Assembly: GCA_016720705.1 (NCBI GenBank)
Contig: JADKKB010000002.1
Coordinates: 83,872 to 147,871, forward strand
From: Chloracidobacterium sp.
GTDB taxonomy: Bacteria; Acidobacteriota; Blastocatellia; Pyrinomonadales; Pyrinomonadaceae
Length of the DNA: 64,000 nucleotides
Direction: 5' to 3'
Below, piece by piece: positions 36,999 through 45,103 of this stretch (its first letter is position 1; each line of letters opens with the position of its first letter). Made by a program: the position numbers and the translations under genes. The notes under the pieces are model-generated. The model was not told the DNA's origin, searched no databases, and saw nothing but the letters and a program-made list of their open reading frames with translations.

Positions 36999-38378
36999 CT
37001 ATAGTTCAAGAGCGGTTAGCCGGTCTTCATCAAGCAGCTTTTTCGAATGAACCGAAGTCATCCTCAGAAGATCACTCAAAGCCGTTCGCATTTCCTCCGG
37101 CGAACGCTGCTTGGCTTCCCGGCCGGCCGCTGTTTGCAATTGTTCGAGCACGTTTTCGAGAGATGTGTCGCCCGTGAAGTTCATCAGCTGATACCACTCG
37201 CACATCTGGCGTGCTCGCTTAGCCAATGAACCCGATACGAACTCCGCATCCTTCATTCGTTCGGCCATTTCCGATGCTGATTCGAAGATCTTTGCTGTTA
37301 TCTGTGCGAAGCCTTCCTTGATCGGCGATACGGCCTCTTCCGCTTCACGTCTCGCGGCCTCGATCTTCATCTCGCGGATACGCTCTTTTACCTCACGTTC
37401 TCGCCGGGTTTCAGCATTTACCTCCTCGACCCTTATTTCTTCGATGCGGCGTTTCGAATCGATCTCAAGATCTATCTTCGATTGCTCGGCATTTATGCGA
37501 GTTGTTTCGAGAGTAAGGGATTTTGCGAGGTTCCGCTCGGCGATCATCTCCGATCCAAGAATGATCACCTTTGGCTTCATCGTTATTATGAGTCCGTCAC
37601 GGATCATCTCCCGTGTGGGAACCATCCCGATGGCTTGAGCGGCAACTGCGCTCACAAATTCCTCGCGGTCAAAGGGTTCATCGCTTGTCGCTTCGAATCG
37701 GTCAGCTGAGTCTCCCGCCAGCTTATAGAAACTGTCCTGGAGAATATCGAGGATCTCGTCGTATTTAGAAAGCACCTCGCTCTTGGCTGCGGCGAGAGTC
37801 TCACACGCCTGAAGGTATGCTTTTTCGAATGACTCAAATGCGGTCCAAGGGATCCACTTGTATTCACTTGTTCCCCAGACGGTCTCGCACAGCGTGAACC
37901 TGAAGCCGAACTTGTTGAGAGCGTTATGGGCTTGGGCGGCACCTCGCATTAGCTGATTCCGGTAAACATCCGGTAGCAACCCAGCTCGCGGCGGACTCAC
38001 CCTGACGGCTGCGTTCTCCGGAAGCTGAACACCCAGCGTTCTCCATTCCAATTGCCGAACAAGACTGCCGAAGCCCCGGCAGTCTATATTCATGAAGATG
38101 CCTTCACTCTCCAGCGTCGATAGGTCGAACGGAAGGGATTCTACTTCTTCGACGCTGATACCCAACTCCGTCGCCGCCCTATCTCGTCGTTCCTCAAGCC
38201 GAGTCAGCACTTCCCGAGCAATATTAGAGGGCTGTTGCAGCTCGGAATCCCGGGAACTTTCCTTTTCCGATGTGTCCGGCGTTTGCAGACCTCCACCGAA
38301 GACGTTTTGAAGAATCGAGGAGGCAAGCGACTGAACCGCCGGCGGTCGAGTGTGCTGATCAGAAGTTTGAGTTTCCAT
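36999..38378 (-). CDS. Coiled-coil protein, possibly DUF3150-like
   Basis: 459 residues, cytoplasmic by sequence. Residues about 130-240 (YRNQLMRGAAQAHNALNKFGFRF then a helical SEVLSKYDEILDI region) recall DUF3150 proteins of plasmids and phages. Residues about 275-350 are a charged coiled coil (NAETRREREVKERIREMKIEAARREAEE-type). A tail with SPEEMRTALSDLLRMT follows. No enzyme motif seen. Part of the same minus-strand unit as DUF2958 and the Ycf46-like gene. Confidence 0.5.
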   Translation of the reverse strand: METQTSDQHTRPPAVQSLASSILQNVFGGGLQTPDTSEKESSRDSELQQPSNIAREVLTRLEERRDRAATELGISVEEVESLPFDLSTLESEGIFMNIDCRGFGSLVRQLEWRTLGVQLPENAAVRVSPPRAGLLPDVYRNQLMRGAAQAHNALNKFGFRFTLCETVWGTSEYKWIPWTAFESFEKAYLQACETLAAAKSEVLSKYDEILDILQDSFYKLAGDSADRFEATSDEPFDREEFVSAVAAQAIGMVPTREMIRDGLIITMKPKVIILGSEMIAERNLAKSLTLETTRINAEQSKIDLEIDSKRRIEEIRVEEVNAETRREREVKERIREMKIEAARREAEEAVSPIKEGFAQITAKIFESASEMAERMKDAEFVSGSLAKRARQMCEWYQLMNFTGDTSLENVLEQLQTAAGREAKQRSPEEMRTALSDLLRMTSVHSKKLLDEDRLTALEL

Positions 38379-38396
38379 TCGTATTCTGTCGACCGC

Positions 38397-38717
38397 TCAA
38401 TTTTCCTCGGATCCGTTCCGTTGCAGACATTCAGATAATGGCCTAGGAATGTGATTTTCGTCACGACTAACTTTGATCCCATTGATGTCAACGGACTCTA
38501 ATTCACTCAGACAGAAATAGCCCCATTCGCGCTCAAATCCGACTACGTAACCAAAGAACAAAAAGTCGTCTTCGACAGGTCTGCCTTCGGTAACAAACCA
38601 AGTCCATCTGCTCAGCGGAAAGTAAAAGACAGCATGGACATTAGGATCCTTATTTCCTTCCTGCTCGCCAGGCATTGGCAAATCATCTCTAAGTTTTAAG
38701 GGTAAAAGGTCTGGCAT
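38397..38717 (-). CDS. DUF2958 protein
   Basis: About 106 residues from ATG 38717; a TTG four codons earlier is possible. The DUF2958 pattern is clear: an early LLPLKLRDDLP, FPLSRWTWFVTEGRPVEDDFLFFGYVVGFEREWGYFCLSELESV and a final PRPLSEC. The family occurs on plasmids and integrative elements beside PRTRC or antirestriction genes; function unknown. It is the first gene of the 34-39 kb group if the 39-40 kb insertion now separates it from the PRTRC operon. Confidence 0.75.
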   Translation of the reverse strand: MPDLLPLKLRDDLPMPGEQEGNKDPNVHAVFYFPLSRWTWFVTEGRPVEDDFLFFGYVVGFEREWGYFCLSELESVDINGIKVSRDENHIPRPLSECLQRNGSEEN

Positions 38718-38723
38718 AATTAA

Positions 38724-39136
<413 letters not shown>

Positions 39137-39316
39137 ATAATTTACAAATGGCAATCAGAAATTCATCATTGGGGAAAGAAAAGTGAGTGTGTAGATTGAT
39201 AAGTCAAAGTTTTCAAAGTTGACATATTTGAACGTTTTTGAGTATAACTTCGTCATCGGTTCAATTATAAAAAATAAGGAAAATAATTAGGTTTTGAGAA
39301 ATTCCGTAATAATTCT

Positions 39317-40108
39317 ATGGGACCAAATTCAAATAATGAATTAAAAGTTACTCTTGGTGGAAAGATAGAGGTTGACGAAATAAAAATAAAGGATAAGGCA
39401 GTTGAAACTATTCAAGACATATTAACGGCTAAATCCCCTGAATTCTATCTAAAGGATTACGAATTAGTAATGAATTCATTATCACAATCTGTCAAAGAAT
39501 TGCGAAATCTTGAAATATACTGTTTGGTTGGAACCGGGGCTGTTTGGACTTGGGCAGCGTCCAGTTACGAATCTTTTACTTTACCAATTATTTGGTGGAT
39601 TCCATTTCCTTTAATCATTTTTGGTTGGATAAGCACAATGGCAACAAGGCGATCTATTGATTTAAACGCTGAGTATTTAAGGAAAATAGAAAAAGAAGTT
39701 GAACTTACAATAAATGGAAAAAACAAACAATTATTACACTGGCAAAACTTTTTTGAGCATAGTGCAACAAAATATAATTTATTAGATTTATTCAAAACAG
39801 AAAACTATAAGAAGTTATCGGTTTTATTTAATGCAGAAGGTTCAAAGGGGATATGGACTTTATCTACTAAACACTTCAAGGCTGTAATTGCAAACCAACG
39901 TGCCTGGTTTTTCTGGGGCGGATTGTCCTTAATATCTTTCATAGGTCCTTTTTTCCTACTGCAAACGATAAAACCGAAAACCAGCGATGAAAAGAAAGAT
40001 ACTACTATTCCTGTGGTTACAAGAGTTGAAACACCAAAACCAATGGAAACACCGATTGTCGTAGTTGAAATACCAGTTATAACGCATTCAAATGCTAATC
40101 AGCAATAG
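39317..40108 (+). CDS. AT-rich orphan membrane protein
   Basis: 263 residues, unrecognised. The N-terminal 60 residues are charged and helical; hydrophobic segments lie at about 66-86, 90-106 and 193-215; between them a 90-residue charged domain contains LLHWQNFFEHSATKYNLLDLF. The C-terminal tail is Pro/Thr/Val-rich (VETPKPMETPIVVV). Codons and flanks are visibly more AT-rich than anything around, which suggests separate origin. It lies between two degraded thiC ends, so it may be a cassette of one gene. No start-site ribosome sequence is clear. Confidence 0.6.
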   Translation: MGPNSNNELKVTLGGKIEVDEIKIKDKAVETIQDILTAKSPEFYLKDYELVMNSLSQSVKELRNLEIYCLVGTGAVWTWAASSYESFTLPIIWWIPFPLIIFGWISTMATRRSIDLNAEYLRKIEKEVELTINGKNKQLLHWQNFFEHSATKYNLLDLFKTENYKKLSVLFNAEGSKGIWTLSTKHFKAVIANQRAWFFWGGLSLISFIGPFFLLQTIKPKTSDEKKDTTIPVVTRVETPKPMETPIVVVEIPVITHSNANQQ

Positions 40109-40147
40109 TTAATTTTTTACAAGTTCTCAATCATCACTAAAACCGTT

Positions 40148-40244
40148 AGCTGTTGGAATGTCGAAAAAGACAACGGAATTTGTTGATAATGGAAACGAGA
40201 TTTATTAACGCAATTCGCCCGAAGGTGCGGACGGACATCATTAG
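40148..40244 (+). pseudogene. thiC 3'-end fragment, copy 2 (tail only)
   Basis: Reads AVGMSKKTTEFVDNGNEIY, stop, then RNSPEGADGHH, stop: the same order as the end of copy 1 at 39041-39136 (AVGMAEKAREFV, EIYQRN, HH). Shared DNA words include GGAATTTGTTG and GAGATTTAT. It is more decayed than copy 1. The pair flanks the AT-rich gene in direct orientation. 40245-40413 holds nothing recognised. Confidence 0.65.
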
Positions 40245-40413
40245 GCTTATCTGAACTGCCGCCTGCTTTAGCTGACGGATTAATAATTCAGAACACAAGG
40301 CTTTAACCGAATGTAGGGAAAAGAAATAAATCCTTAGAACTTTAGCTAAAGCAAAAAGGATGATTGATATTTATTCTATTTCGGCAAAAGGCGCTGATTA
40401 TGCAGACTGCAAT

Positions 40414-41247
40414 TCATTCAGAGGTCAGTTGTTGTTTTGTGCAAAATGCTGAATGGCTCGTCCCAGATTCAAGATCAAAGTAAACCGCGTATCGTTTCAG
40501 ACTTCTCGTGAGGAGCATTGAAGAAAGCATCTCAGATATTTCTACGGCCACTCGCTGATTCACGTTCAGCCCTTGCTCGCCCAACCGAATCCGTTCCGGA
40601 CAAGATACTTCGTGAGACCTTACAATTGGCTCCGGTTCAAGAAGATCGGGATGCTGAAGCGAAGGTGCCGGAAGTGCCCGGCAGATACTTGTTCCGGTGA
40701 AATATTGTTCCGGCTTTAGAGGCTTTGTCGTCGAACCAAGTAACACTTGGCCTGATGTCTTCCCGTTCCCGCCGTCGATCCACCAAAGCCTTGATTGGTC
40801 ACCATAACCGCGAAACTCATCGAGTGCACGATGCATCTCCCGACGTGCTATGTAGTTATCCACGCAACCGACGATGATCGTCAAATTCCTGTAATCACTA
40901 TTTAAGCTTTTTAGATGTTTTTCGGGATCGAACTTCTCGCAAGCGAAACTTGTCTCAATTCCCCAAGCCGTTGAAACTCGTTCTGCTAATGTCTGTGCCT
41001 TGTACCGCCCGACTTCAGCGAAGCAGAAATTGCTGCGCGGAATATTTCCGCCCTCAACAACGTCTGGGTCTACGATCAGCAGTTCCGCTGACCTATTCTG
41101 CTGATGTTTCAACTCGTAAATGAGACGAGCAATAGCAGGAACCACAAACGATCCGGTTCCCCCCGCGCCCACCGCAATGAACCGAACGGTACTGTAATCG
41201 ACAGGCAGCACAACTGCCGCTTGCGAGAAACTAAGATCGATATCCAT
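40414..41247 (-). CDS. PRTRC system ThiF-family (E1-like) protein
   Basis: A 277-residue ThiF/MoeB/E1-type adenylating enzyme of the PRTRC cassette. It shows the nucleotide loop AVGAGGTGSFV (residues 26-36), DPDVVEGGNIPRSNF with the conserved D, N and R, the lysine in RYKAQTLAERV, and the CVDNYIARR acidic strand. The zinc-binding cysteine pairs of ThiF are absent. E1-like enzymes adenylate the C-terminus of a ubiquitin-like partner; the candidate here is PRTRC protein C. It starts on the last base of the protein A stop (TAATG). PRTRC function is unproven. Confidence 0.88.
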   Translation of the reverse strand: MDIDLSFSQAAVVLPVDYSTVRFIAVGAGGTGSFVVPAIARLIYELKHQQNRSAELLIVDPDVVEGGNIPRSNFCFAEVGRYKAQTLAERVSTAWGIETSFACEKFDPEKHLKSLNSDYRNLTIIVGCVDNYIARREMHRALDEFRGYGDQSRLWWIDGGNGKTSGQVLLGSTTKPLKPEQYFTGTSICRALPAPSLQHPDLLEPEPIVRSHEVSCPERIRLGEQGLNVNQRVAVEISEMLSSMLLTRSLKRYAVYFDLESGTSHSAFCTKQQLTSE

Positions 41248-41891
41248 TACAAAATCATCTCAAGCAACGCTTCGACCTCATTAAGATCGACGACGCCGCT
41301 TGGCAGGGTGCCGATCCAGGAAAATGGGATCGGTAAAAGGTGGTCGTAAACGCCGCAACGTAATCTAATCTTCGGGTTATCGTGAACATCCGCAATTATG
41401 CCGAAGATGCGGAATTTGCCTGATTCATCCCGATCGTCTGCCGTGCTGAACTGGTATGCCCCATCCGGGTGCGTATGAATCTCGATGCAGGCCTCAGAGT
41501 ATTCCGGCCGTCTATCATCGGCTATGGTTGAGGCATATGTCCTGTCCCTGCTCGACGTACTCCACTGCCACGCGCATCGCTCGCTGTCCCAGTAAATAAG
41601 ATAAAGTTCTTCCCTAAAATTCTCCTTAAAGTTCGATGTCTGGGCGTGCCTGCAAATTTCGTCCCAGACACGACTTGGCACCTTCGGCTTATGCCACCTG
41701 ATACCTACAAATGCGGTTGGAAGGCCCTTTATCTCTCTGAACACCAAAGGAGCTGAAACCGTAAATTCTTCACGGTGGGCTCTTAGAATTAGGCCGTTTC
41801 CGGCCAGCACGTACTCGTAAAGAATGGCTTCTACCGCCTCGAATCGCTCTTTTGCGATCCGATGGCCGATAAACTCGTTTCGTTTTTCCAT
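41247..41891 (-). CDS. PRTRC system protein A, JAMM-type metallopeptidase
   Basis: A 214-residue protein. The zinc motif H-x-H-P-x6-S-x2-D is complete as HTHPDGAYQFSTADD near residues 138-152, with acidic residues upstream for the catalytic glutamate. JAMM enzymes cut at a ubiquitin-like C-terminus; in this cassette the likely substrate is protein C or its conjugates. The C-terminus SWIGTLPSGVVDLNE is typical of protein A. It is seven bases after the protein B stop. Confidence 0.87.
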   Translation of the reverse strand: MEKRNEFIGHRIAKERFEAVEAILYEYVLAGNGLILRAHREEFTVSAPLVFREIKGLPTAFVGIRWHKPKVPSRVWDEICRHAQTSNFKENFREELYLIYWDSERCAWQWSTSSRDRTYASTIADDRRPEYSEACIEIHTHPDGAYQFSTADDRDESGKFRIFGIIADVHDNPKIRLRCGVYDHLLPIPFSWIGTLPSGVVDLNEVEALLEMIL

Positions 41892-41898
41892 ATTTCAT

Positions 41899-42582
41899 TT
41901 AGAACCGTGAGTCGTATCTTCGCTGTTCAACTATCGTTTCCCATGCATCGTCGATTGTAGTGCTCGATAAGATCAGTTCGGACTTCGGAAACTTCTTCAC
42001 TTTGTCAGCCGCCAGTTTCCACAGAAGTTCGCGTACATCTTGCGGTTCGGAGTGGCATCGCTCACCGGCGTGGTCTGCATTGAATGGCGTGTCAAAAATT
42101 AGTTTCCAAACATCGCTTAGAGTAGAAGGATGGGTCTCAGGGATTTCGTTCTTTCCAAAGCAGATCTTGCCTGAACCAGTATTTGGCAACGGTGCGACTG
42201 CAATACTGGTATTGGCTGTTGGCTGCGTCGATGCTACGGCCCAGAGGTAATATTCAAAACCTTTTCCGAGAAGGATAAGAGGCGGTAGGGCGACGGTCAG
42301 CCTAACCAATCCTCGATCTGCAAAGGAGATTGTGATCTTTCGAATCGCGGCCGGTTCGTAAGAGATGATGGCATTGCCTTCCGGAGCCTCGCGATATCGC
42401 AATATTCGCTTGTCCAGCCATCCGGTATCTGTGTGAACCTTTCGAAACGCTCGGGCGACTTGGTCACTCGAAAGAGCTTTTATTCCTACGGATGATTCCT
42501 TGAGATCGGCAAACAGATATTGCCCCGGAAGGAAATAGAGCGCAGCCGATGCATCCGGAGGCACCTGAGAGAAGTTATTCAT
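41899..42582 (-). CDS. PRTRC system protein B (E2-like)
   Basis: A 227-residue protein. The N-terminal beta part carries ALYFLPGQYLFADLK; the body LTVALPPLILLGKGFEYYLWAV; and a later segment APLPNTGSGKICFGKNEIPET near 131-151 resembles the asparagine-glycine-cysteine stretch of E2 enzymes, so that cysteine is the candidate thiol carrier. This assignment rests on family knowledge of PRTRC B and on the visible N-x-G-x2-C pattern, not on proof. Confidence 0.78.
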   Translation of the reverse strand: MNNFSQVPPDASAALYFLPGQYLFADLKESSVGIKALSSDQVARAFRKVHTDTGWLDKRILRYREAPEGNAIISYEPAAIRKITISFADRGLVRLTVALPPLILLGKGFEYYLWAVASTQPTANTSIAVAPLPNTGSGKICFGKNEIPETHPSTLSDVWKLIFDTPFNADHAGERCHSEPQDVRELLWKLAADKVKKFPKSELILSSTTIDDAWETIVEQRRYDSRF

Positions 42583-42594
42583 AGCTCAGTATCG

Positions 42595-43404
42595 CTAACC
42601 GACTAGCTTTCCTGTATTCCAGAACGATATAAGCTCGGAAAAGAAGTTCTGAGCATTTTCTTCGATCCTTGTATCCAGTTCGTCTAGATCCCGGAATGAC
42701 AGATTGGCGGCCCTGTAGGTATCTGTGAGCCAATCCACGGTCTCTTTGTTCCATTCAAAGAAGTCCGGGTACTGGCAGTGCGTCACATCGAGCCACGGGT
42801 TTCCGGTAGAATGATCGACCAGCCTAATCAGATCGCTGTAAGGCTTTGTTTTAGCATTCTGTTTTTCACGCCAGACGCTTGTATGTGGAGAAGCTTTGAT
42901 CGAAGGCAAATCTTCCTTTTCAACACCGTACTTTTCCGAAAAGAATGTCCAGATCTCATCGTCTTCACTAAAGTAGAAAATCAGGCCGGTAAGGTAGCTA
43001 TCCCTTAAGCCAGCAAAATCGACTTCCTCGCAACACAGGTCAAAGTTCATCGGCGGTATCGCGAACCTTTCGAGTTCCAGATCCGGGTCATCATGCCAGT
43101 ACTCCAGTAGCGGAAAACAGTTATCGTTCACGAGCTGATAGAATTCGTTCGTACGCTCGCTGTATGCCTTGAAATGTCCTGCCTTGTATAGACTCTTTCT
43201 CGATTGTTTCCATTGCTCGGGAAAAATCTCGATGTATAGTCGGTACTTGTGCTGCTCCGATACCACTCTGGAAATGGTCTCGCAGGCGAATATCGCGTTG
43301 TGGCTTCGGGCCTTGAATCGCAGATATTCGAGAGACTGAACCAATCGGTCACCGAAGTACGGTCTGTATTCGTGATCTTGCCCTACCATCGCAAGTCCCG
43401 TCAT
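42595..43404 (-). CDS. PRTRC system protein F
   Basis: A 269-residue, mostly helical protein placed between the ubiquitin-like gene and protein B, as F is in PRTRC cassettes. Visible: FPLLEYWHDDPDLELERFAIPPMNFD, an acidic DEIWTFFSEKYGVEKEDLP, and VDWLTDTYRAANLSFRDLDELD. No catalytic motif. The name is from gene order and general likeness, so it is less sure than A, B and ThiF. Confidence 0.6.
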   Translation of the reverse strand: MTGLAMVGQDHEYRPYFGDRLVQSLEYLRFKARSHNAIFACETISRVVSEQHKYRLYIEIFPEQWKQSRKSLYKAGHFKAYSERTNEFYQLVNDNCFPLLEYWHDDPDLELERFAIPPMNFDLCCEEVDFAGLRDSYLTGLIFYFSEDDEIWTFFSEKYGVEKEDLPSIKASPHTSVWREKQNAKTKPYSDLIRLVDHSTGNPWLDVTHCQYPDFFEWNKETVDWLTDTYRAANLSFRDLDELDTRIEENAQNFFSELISFWNTGKLVG

Positions 43405-43418
43405 AATCCTCGACCCTC

Positions 43419-43664
43419 TCAGAATCCGAGTGGAATGTAATCTATCGCTGACGCCGGAGTCTTCAGGAATGCTTTACGGTGAGATTCGATAGCTTCTATT
43501 TCCTGAGTCCCGGTAGCAAGGACGTTTTCCGCCTCGGCTACCTCCTCAACCGTCAGGAGTTCCTCGACATCCCGTCGCATCAGTCTATCCGCGAGAATGA
43601 TTGCCGGGTTGATCCGTTCAGGTTCAGCCCGCAAGATACTCACCGGCGAATCATCGCCCGGCAT
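43419..43664 (-). CDS. Small helical protein within the PRTRC operon
   Basis: 81 residues, acidic helix-rich (LMRRDVEELLTVEEVAEAENVLA). Not recognised as a named PRTRC member. It overlaps the protein C end by 14 bases and is 14 bases before F, so it is translated with them. Confidence 0.55.
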   Translation of the reverse strand: MPGDDSPVSILRAEPERINPAIILADRLMRRDVEELLTVEEVAEAENVLATGTQEIEAIESHRKAFLKTPASAIDYIPLGF

Positions 43665-43959
43665 ATCCTTTATGCTGTGCCCGCTTGACGATGGTTACGC
43701 TGAGTTTTCCGTCCTTCACCTCCCGTGTGATGTTCGCATTCTCTATGGAAGCGAAATGAGGCTGAAGTACGACCTTTAGAGTCTTATCTTCCTGCGCGAG
43801 CGACGCATCAAGTTCAAAGGTTTGGCCCTCGATCTTTATCGTCGCCTTCGGATCGGTAACGGGCCTTGTCTCACTGGAAGTCTCGGTCGAGGCCGCATCA
43901 GCGCTTTTTGTTGTTCCCGCCTCGTTCTCGGCAGGTGGAGTATTTGTTTCGTTTTCCAT
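43651..43959 (-). CDS. PRTRC system protein C, ubiquitin-like
   Basis: 102 residues. The first 35 are a low-complexity Thr/Ser/Glu tail; the rest (ATIKIEGQTFELDASL, LKVVLQPHFASIENANITREVKDGKLSVTIVKRAQHKG) has the size and strand pattern of the beta-grasp PRTRC C family. The very end is KGYAGR: a glycine followed by four extra residues. If it works as a ubiquitin-like protein, protein A could trim it after that glycine; this is inference. Confidence 0.72.
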   Translation of the reverse strand: MENETNTPPAENEAGTTKSADAASTETSSETRPVTDPKATIKIEGQTFELDASLAQEDKTLKVVLQPHFASIENANITREVKDGKLSVTIVKRAQHKGYAGR

Positions 43960-43965
43960 GATTAT

Positions 43966-44991
43966 CTAAGAGGCGAATAGGTTTTGCTGATCTTTCGCTT
44001 GTTCTTGAACCACTGCGTTTGGGATTGGAGTGGTGTCGGTGTTCCTTGTCATTCCCGTATCGTTAATCTTTACGGCCATGCCGGCTGGCTTCGAAGCACG
44101 CTTCTTTGTCGCCGGCTTTTCCTTCTTCAGTTTTTCAGCCGCCAGTCCCGGAAGTACAGTTCTGTACTGATCAAGGGCGTCAGATAGCCGAGCAGACAGA
44201 ACCGTCCGACTAGCTTCACCAGCAATGTTTGAAAAGACTATCTGCGGAGCGAAGTCGTGCGAACGGACGCTCAGGACGCAATCTCGTACGCCGTTCGTTT
44301 CCGGTAGCAGTTGGATAACGGCCGTGACCGTACAGGAATCGAAGTTATAGGGTTCTTTTTCAGCAAGAACGACTGACTTTATAGAATGGTCTTCACTAAG
44401 AGGAACTACATCTGCCGGATCACCGGCGTTTTCCTCGGAAGGATGGACAGCCTCTTCAGATGCGGTAACAGAAACAACTTCCGTCTCCCGGTCATCTGCG
44501 ATCATTCCGGCGATCTCGTCTTCAAATTCAGGGATACATTCGTTCGCGTAAGATGGACGATCTTCGGTTGAGGGCTCGGACTCTACGACACCGAGAAACT
44601 CATCTTGCTGTGCGTCAGATTCGTCCGAGCCAACTTTGATCTGTGGAACCGGTGAAACTGCCGTGTCTGACGTGTTGTTCGTTTCGCTTAAAGGAATCGT
44701 TGGGCTAGTCACTACGGGCGTATGCTGAGAAGGCTCCCGTTCAATCTCTCGCAACCTCTCTAGGAACTTACTTAGAAAGATATTTCGGATCGTAACCTCT
44801 TCGTGAGCCCGCGTCATATATTCGGCACCGTTCCAAAGTTCCAATCCAATTTGCTGATTCGATTGTCCGCTACTCTGAAATCCTTCGTTCCGGCTCACTT
44901 CCTCGGCAAGCGTACGAGCAGTAAAAATCAGTTGTTCGATCTTCTCTCGATTATCAAGAGGAACGAACGAACCGCTATTCAGAATTTCCAT
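43966..44991 (-). CDS. PRTRC system protein E with long N-terminal extension
   Basis: 341 residues. The C-terminal 130 residues (CTVTAVIQLLPETNG, then LSARLSDALDQYRTVLPGLAAEKLKKEKP and a basic tail) match the PRTRC E pattern. The first 200 residues are an acidic Ser/Thr/Glu-rich extension with a helix start. It is the first gene of the PRTRC operon, preceded by a terminator and a possible sigma-54 promoter. Assigned from context and the C-terminal likeness. Confidence 0.6.
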   Translation of the reverse strand: MEILNSGSFVPLDNREKIEQLIFTARTLAEEVSRNEGFQSSGQSNQQIGLELWNGAEYMTRAHEEVTIRNIFLSKFLERLREIEREPSQHTPVVTSPTIPLSETNNTSDTAVSPVPQIKVGSDESDAQQDEFLGVVESEPSTEDRPSYANECIPEFEDEIAGMIADDRETEVVSVTASEEAVHPSEENAGDPADVVPLSEDHSIKSVVLAEKEPYNFDSCTVTAVIQLLPETNGVRDCVLSVRSHDFAPQIVFSNIAGEASRTVLSARLSDALDQYRTVLPGLAAEKLKKEKPATKKRASKPAGMAVKINDTGMTRNTDTTPIPNAVVQEQAKDQQNLFAS

Positions 44992-45031
44992 ATCTCTATC
45001 TCCACAGATCTATCATCCGCCTATTTATTCG

Positions 45032-45047
45032 GGCCTAAAGTGAGCCA
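45032..45047 (-). promoter_or_regulatory. Candidate sigma-54 promoter of the PRTRC operon
   Basis: On the minus strand the sequence is TGGCTCACTTTAGGCC: GG and GC separated by exactly ten bases, the spacing required at -24/-12, with TGGC conserved. The -12 GC is about 41 bases before the protein E start. The divergence from TTGCA at -12 makes it tentative, but a sigma-54 activator gene is next door. Confidence 0.4.
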
Positions 45048-45054
45048 AACAACG

Positions 45055-45080
45055 AAAAGGGTTCGCGTTACCACGAACCC
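45055..45080 (-). terminator. Rho-independent terminator after the sigma-54 activator gene
   Basis: On the minus strand GGGTTCG (45074-45080) pairs with CGAACCC (45059-45065) and is followed by TTTT. It separates the activator gene from the PRTRC operon, supporting an independent promoter for the latter. Confidence 0.75.
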
Positions 45081-45103
45081 GACTACAGAGAATTAGCTAA
45101 GAG

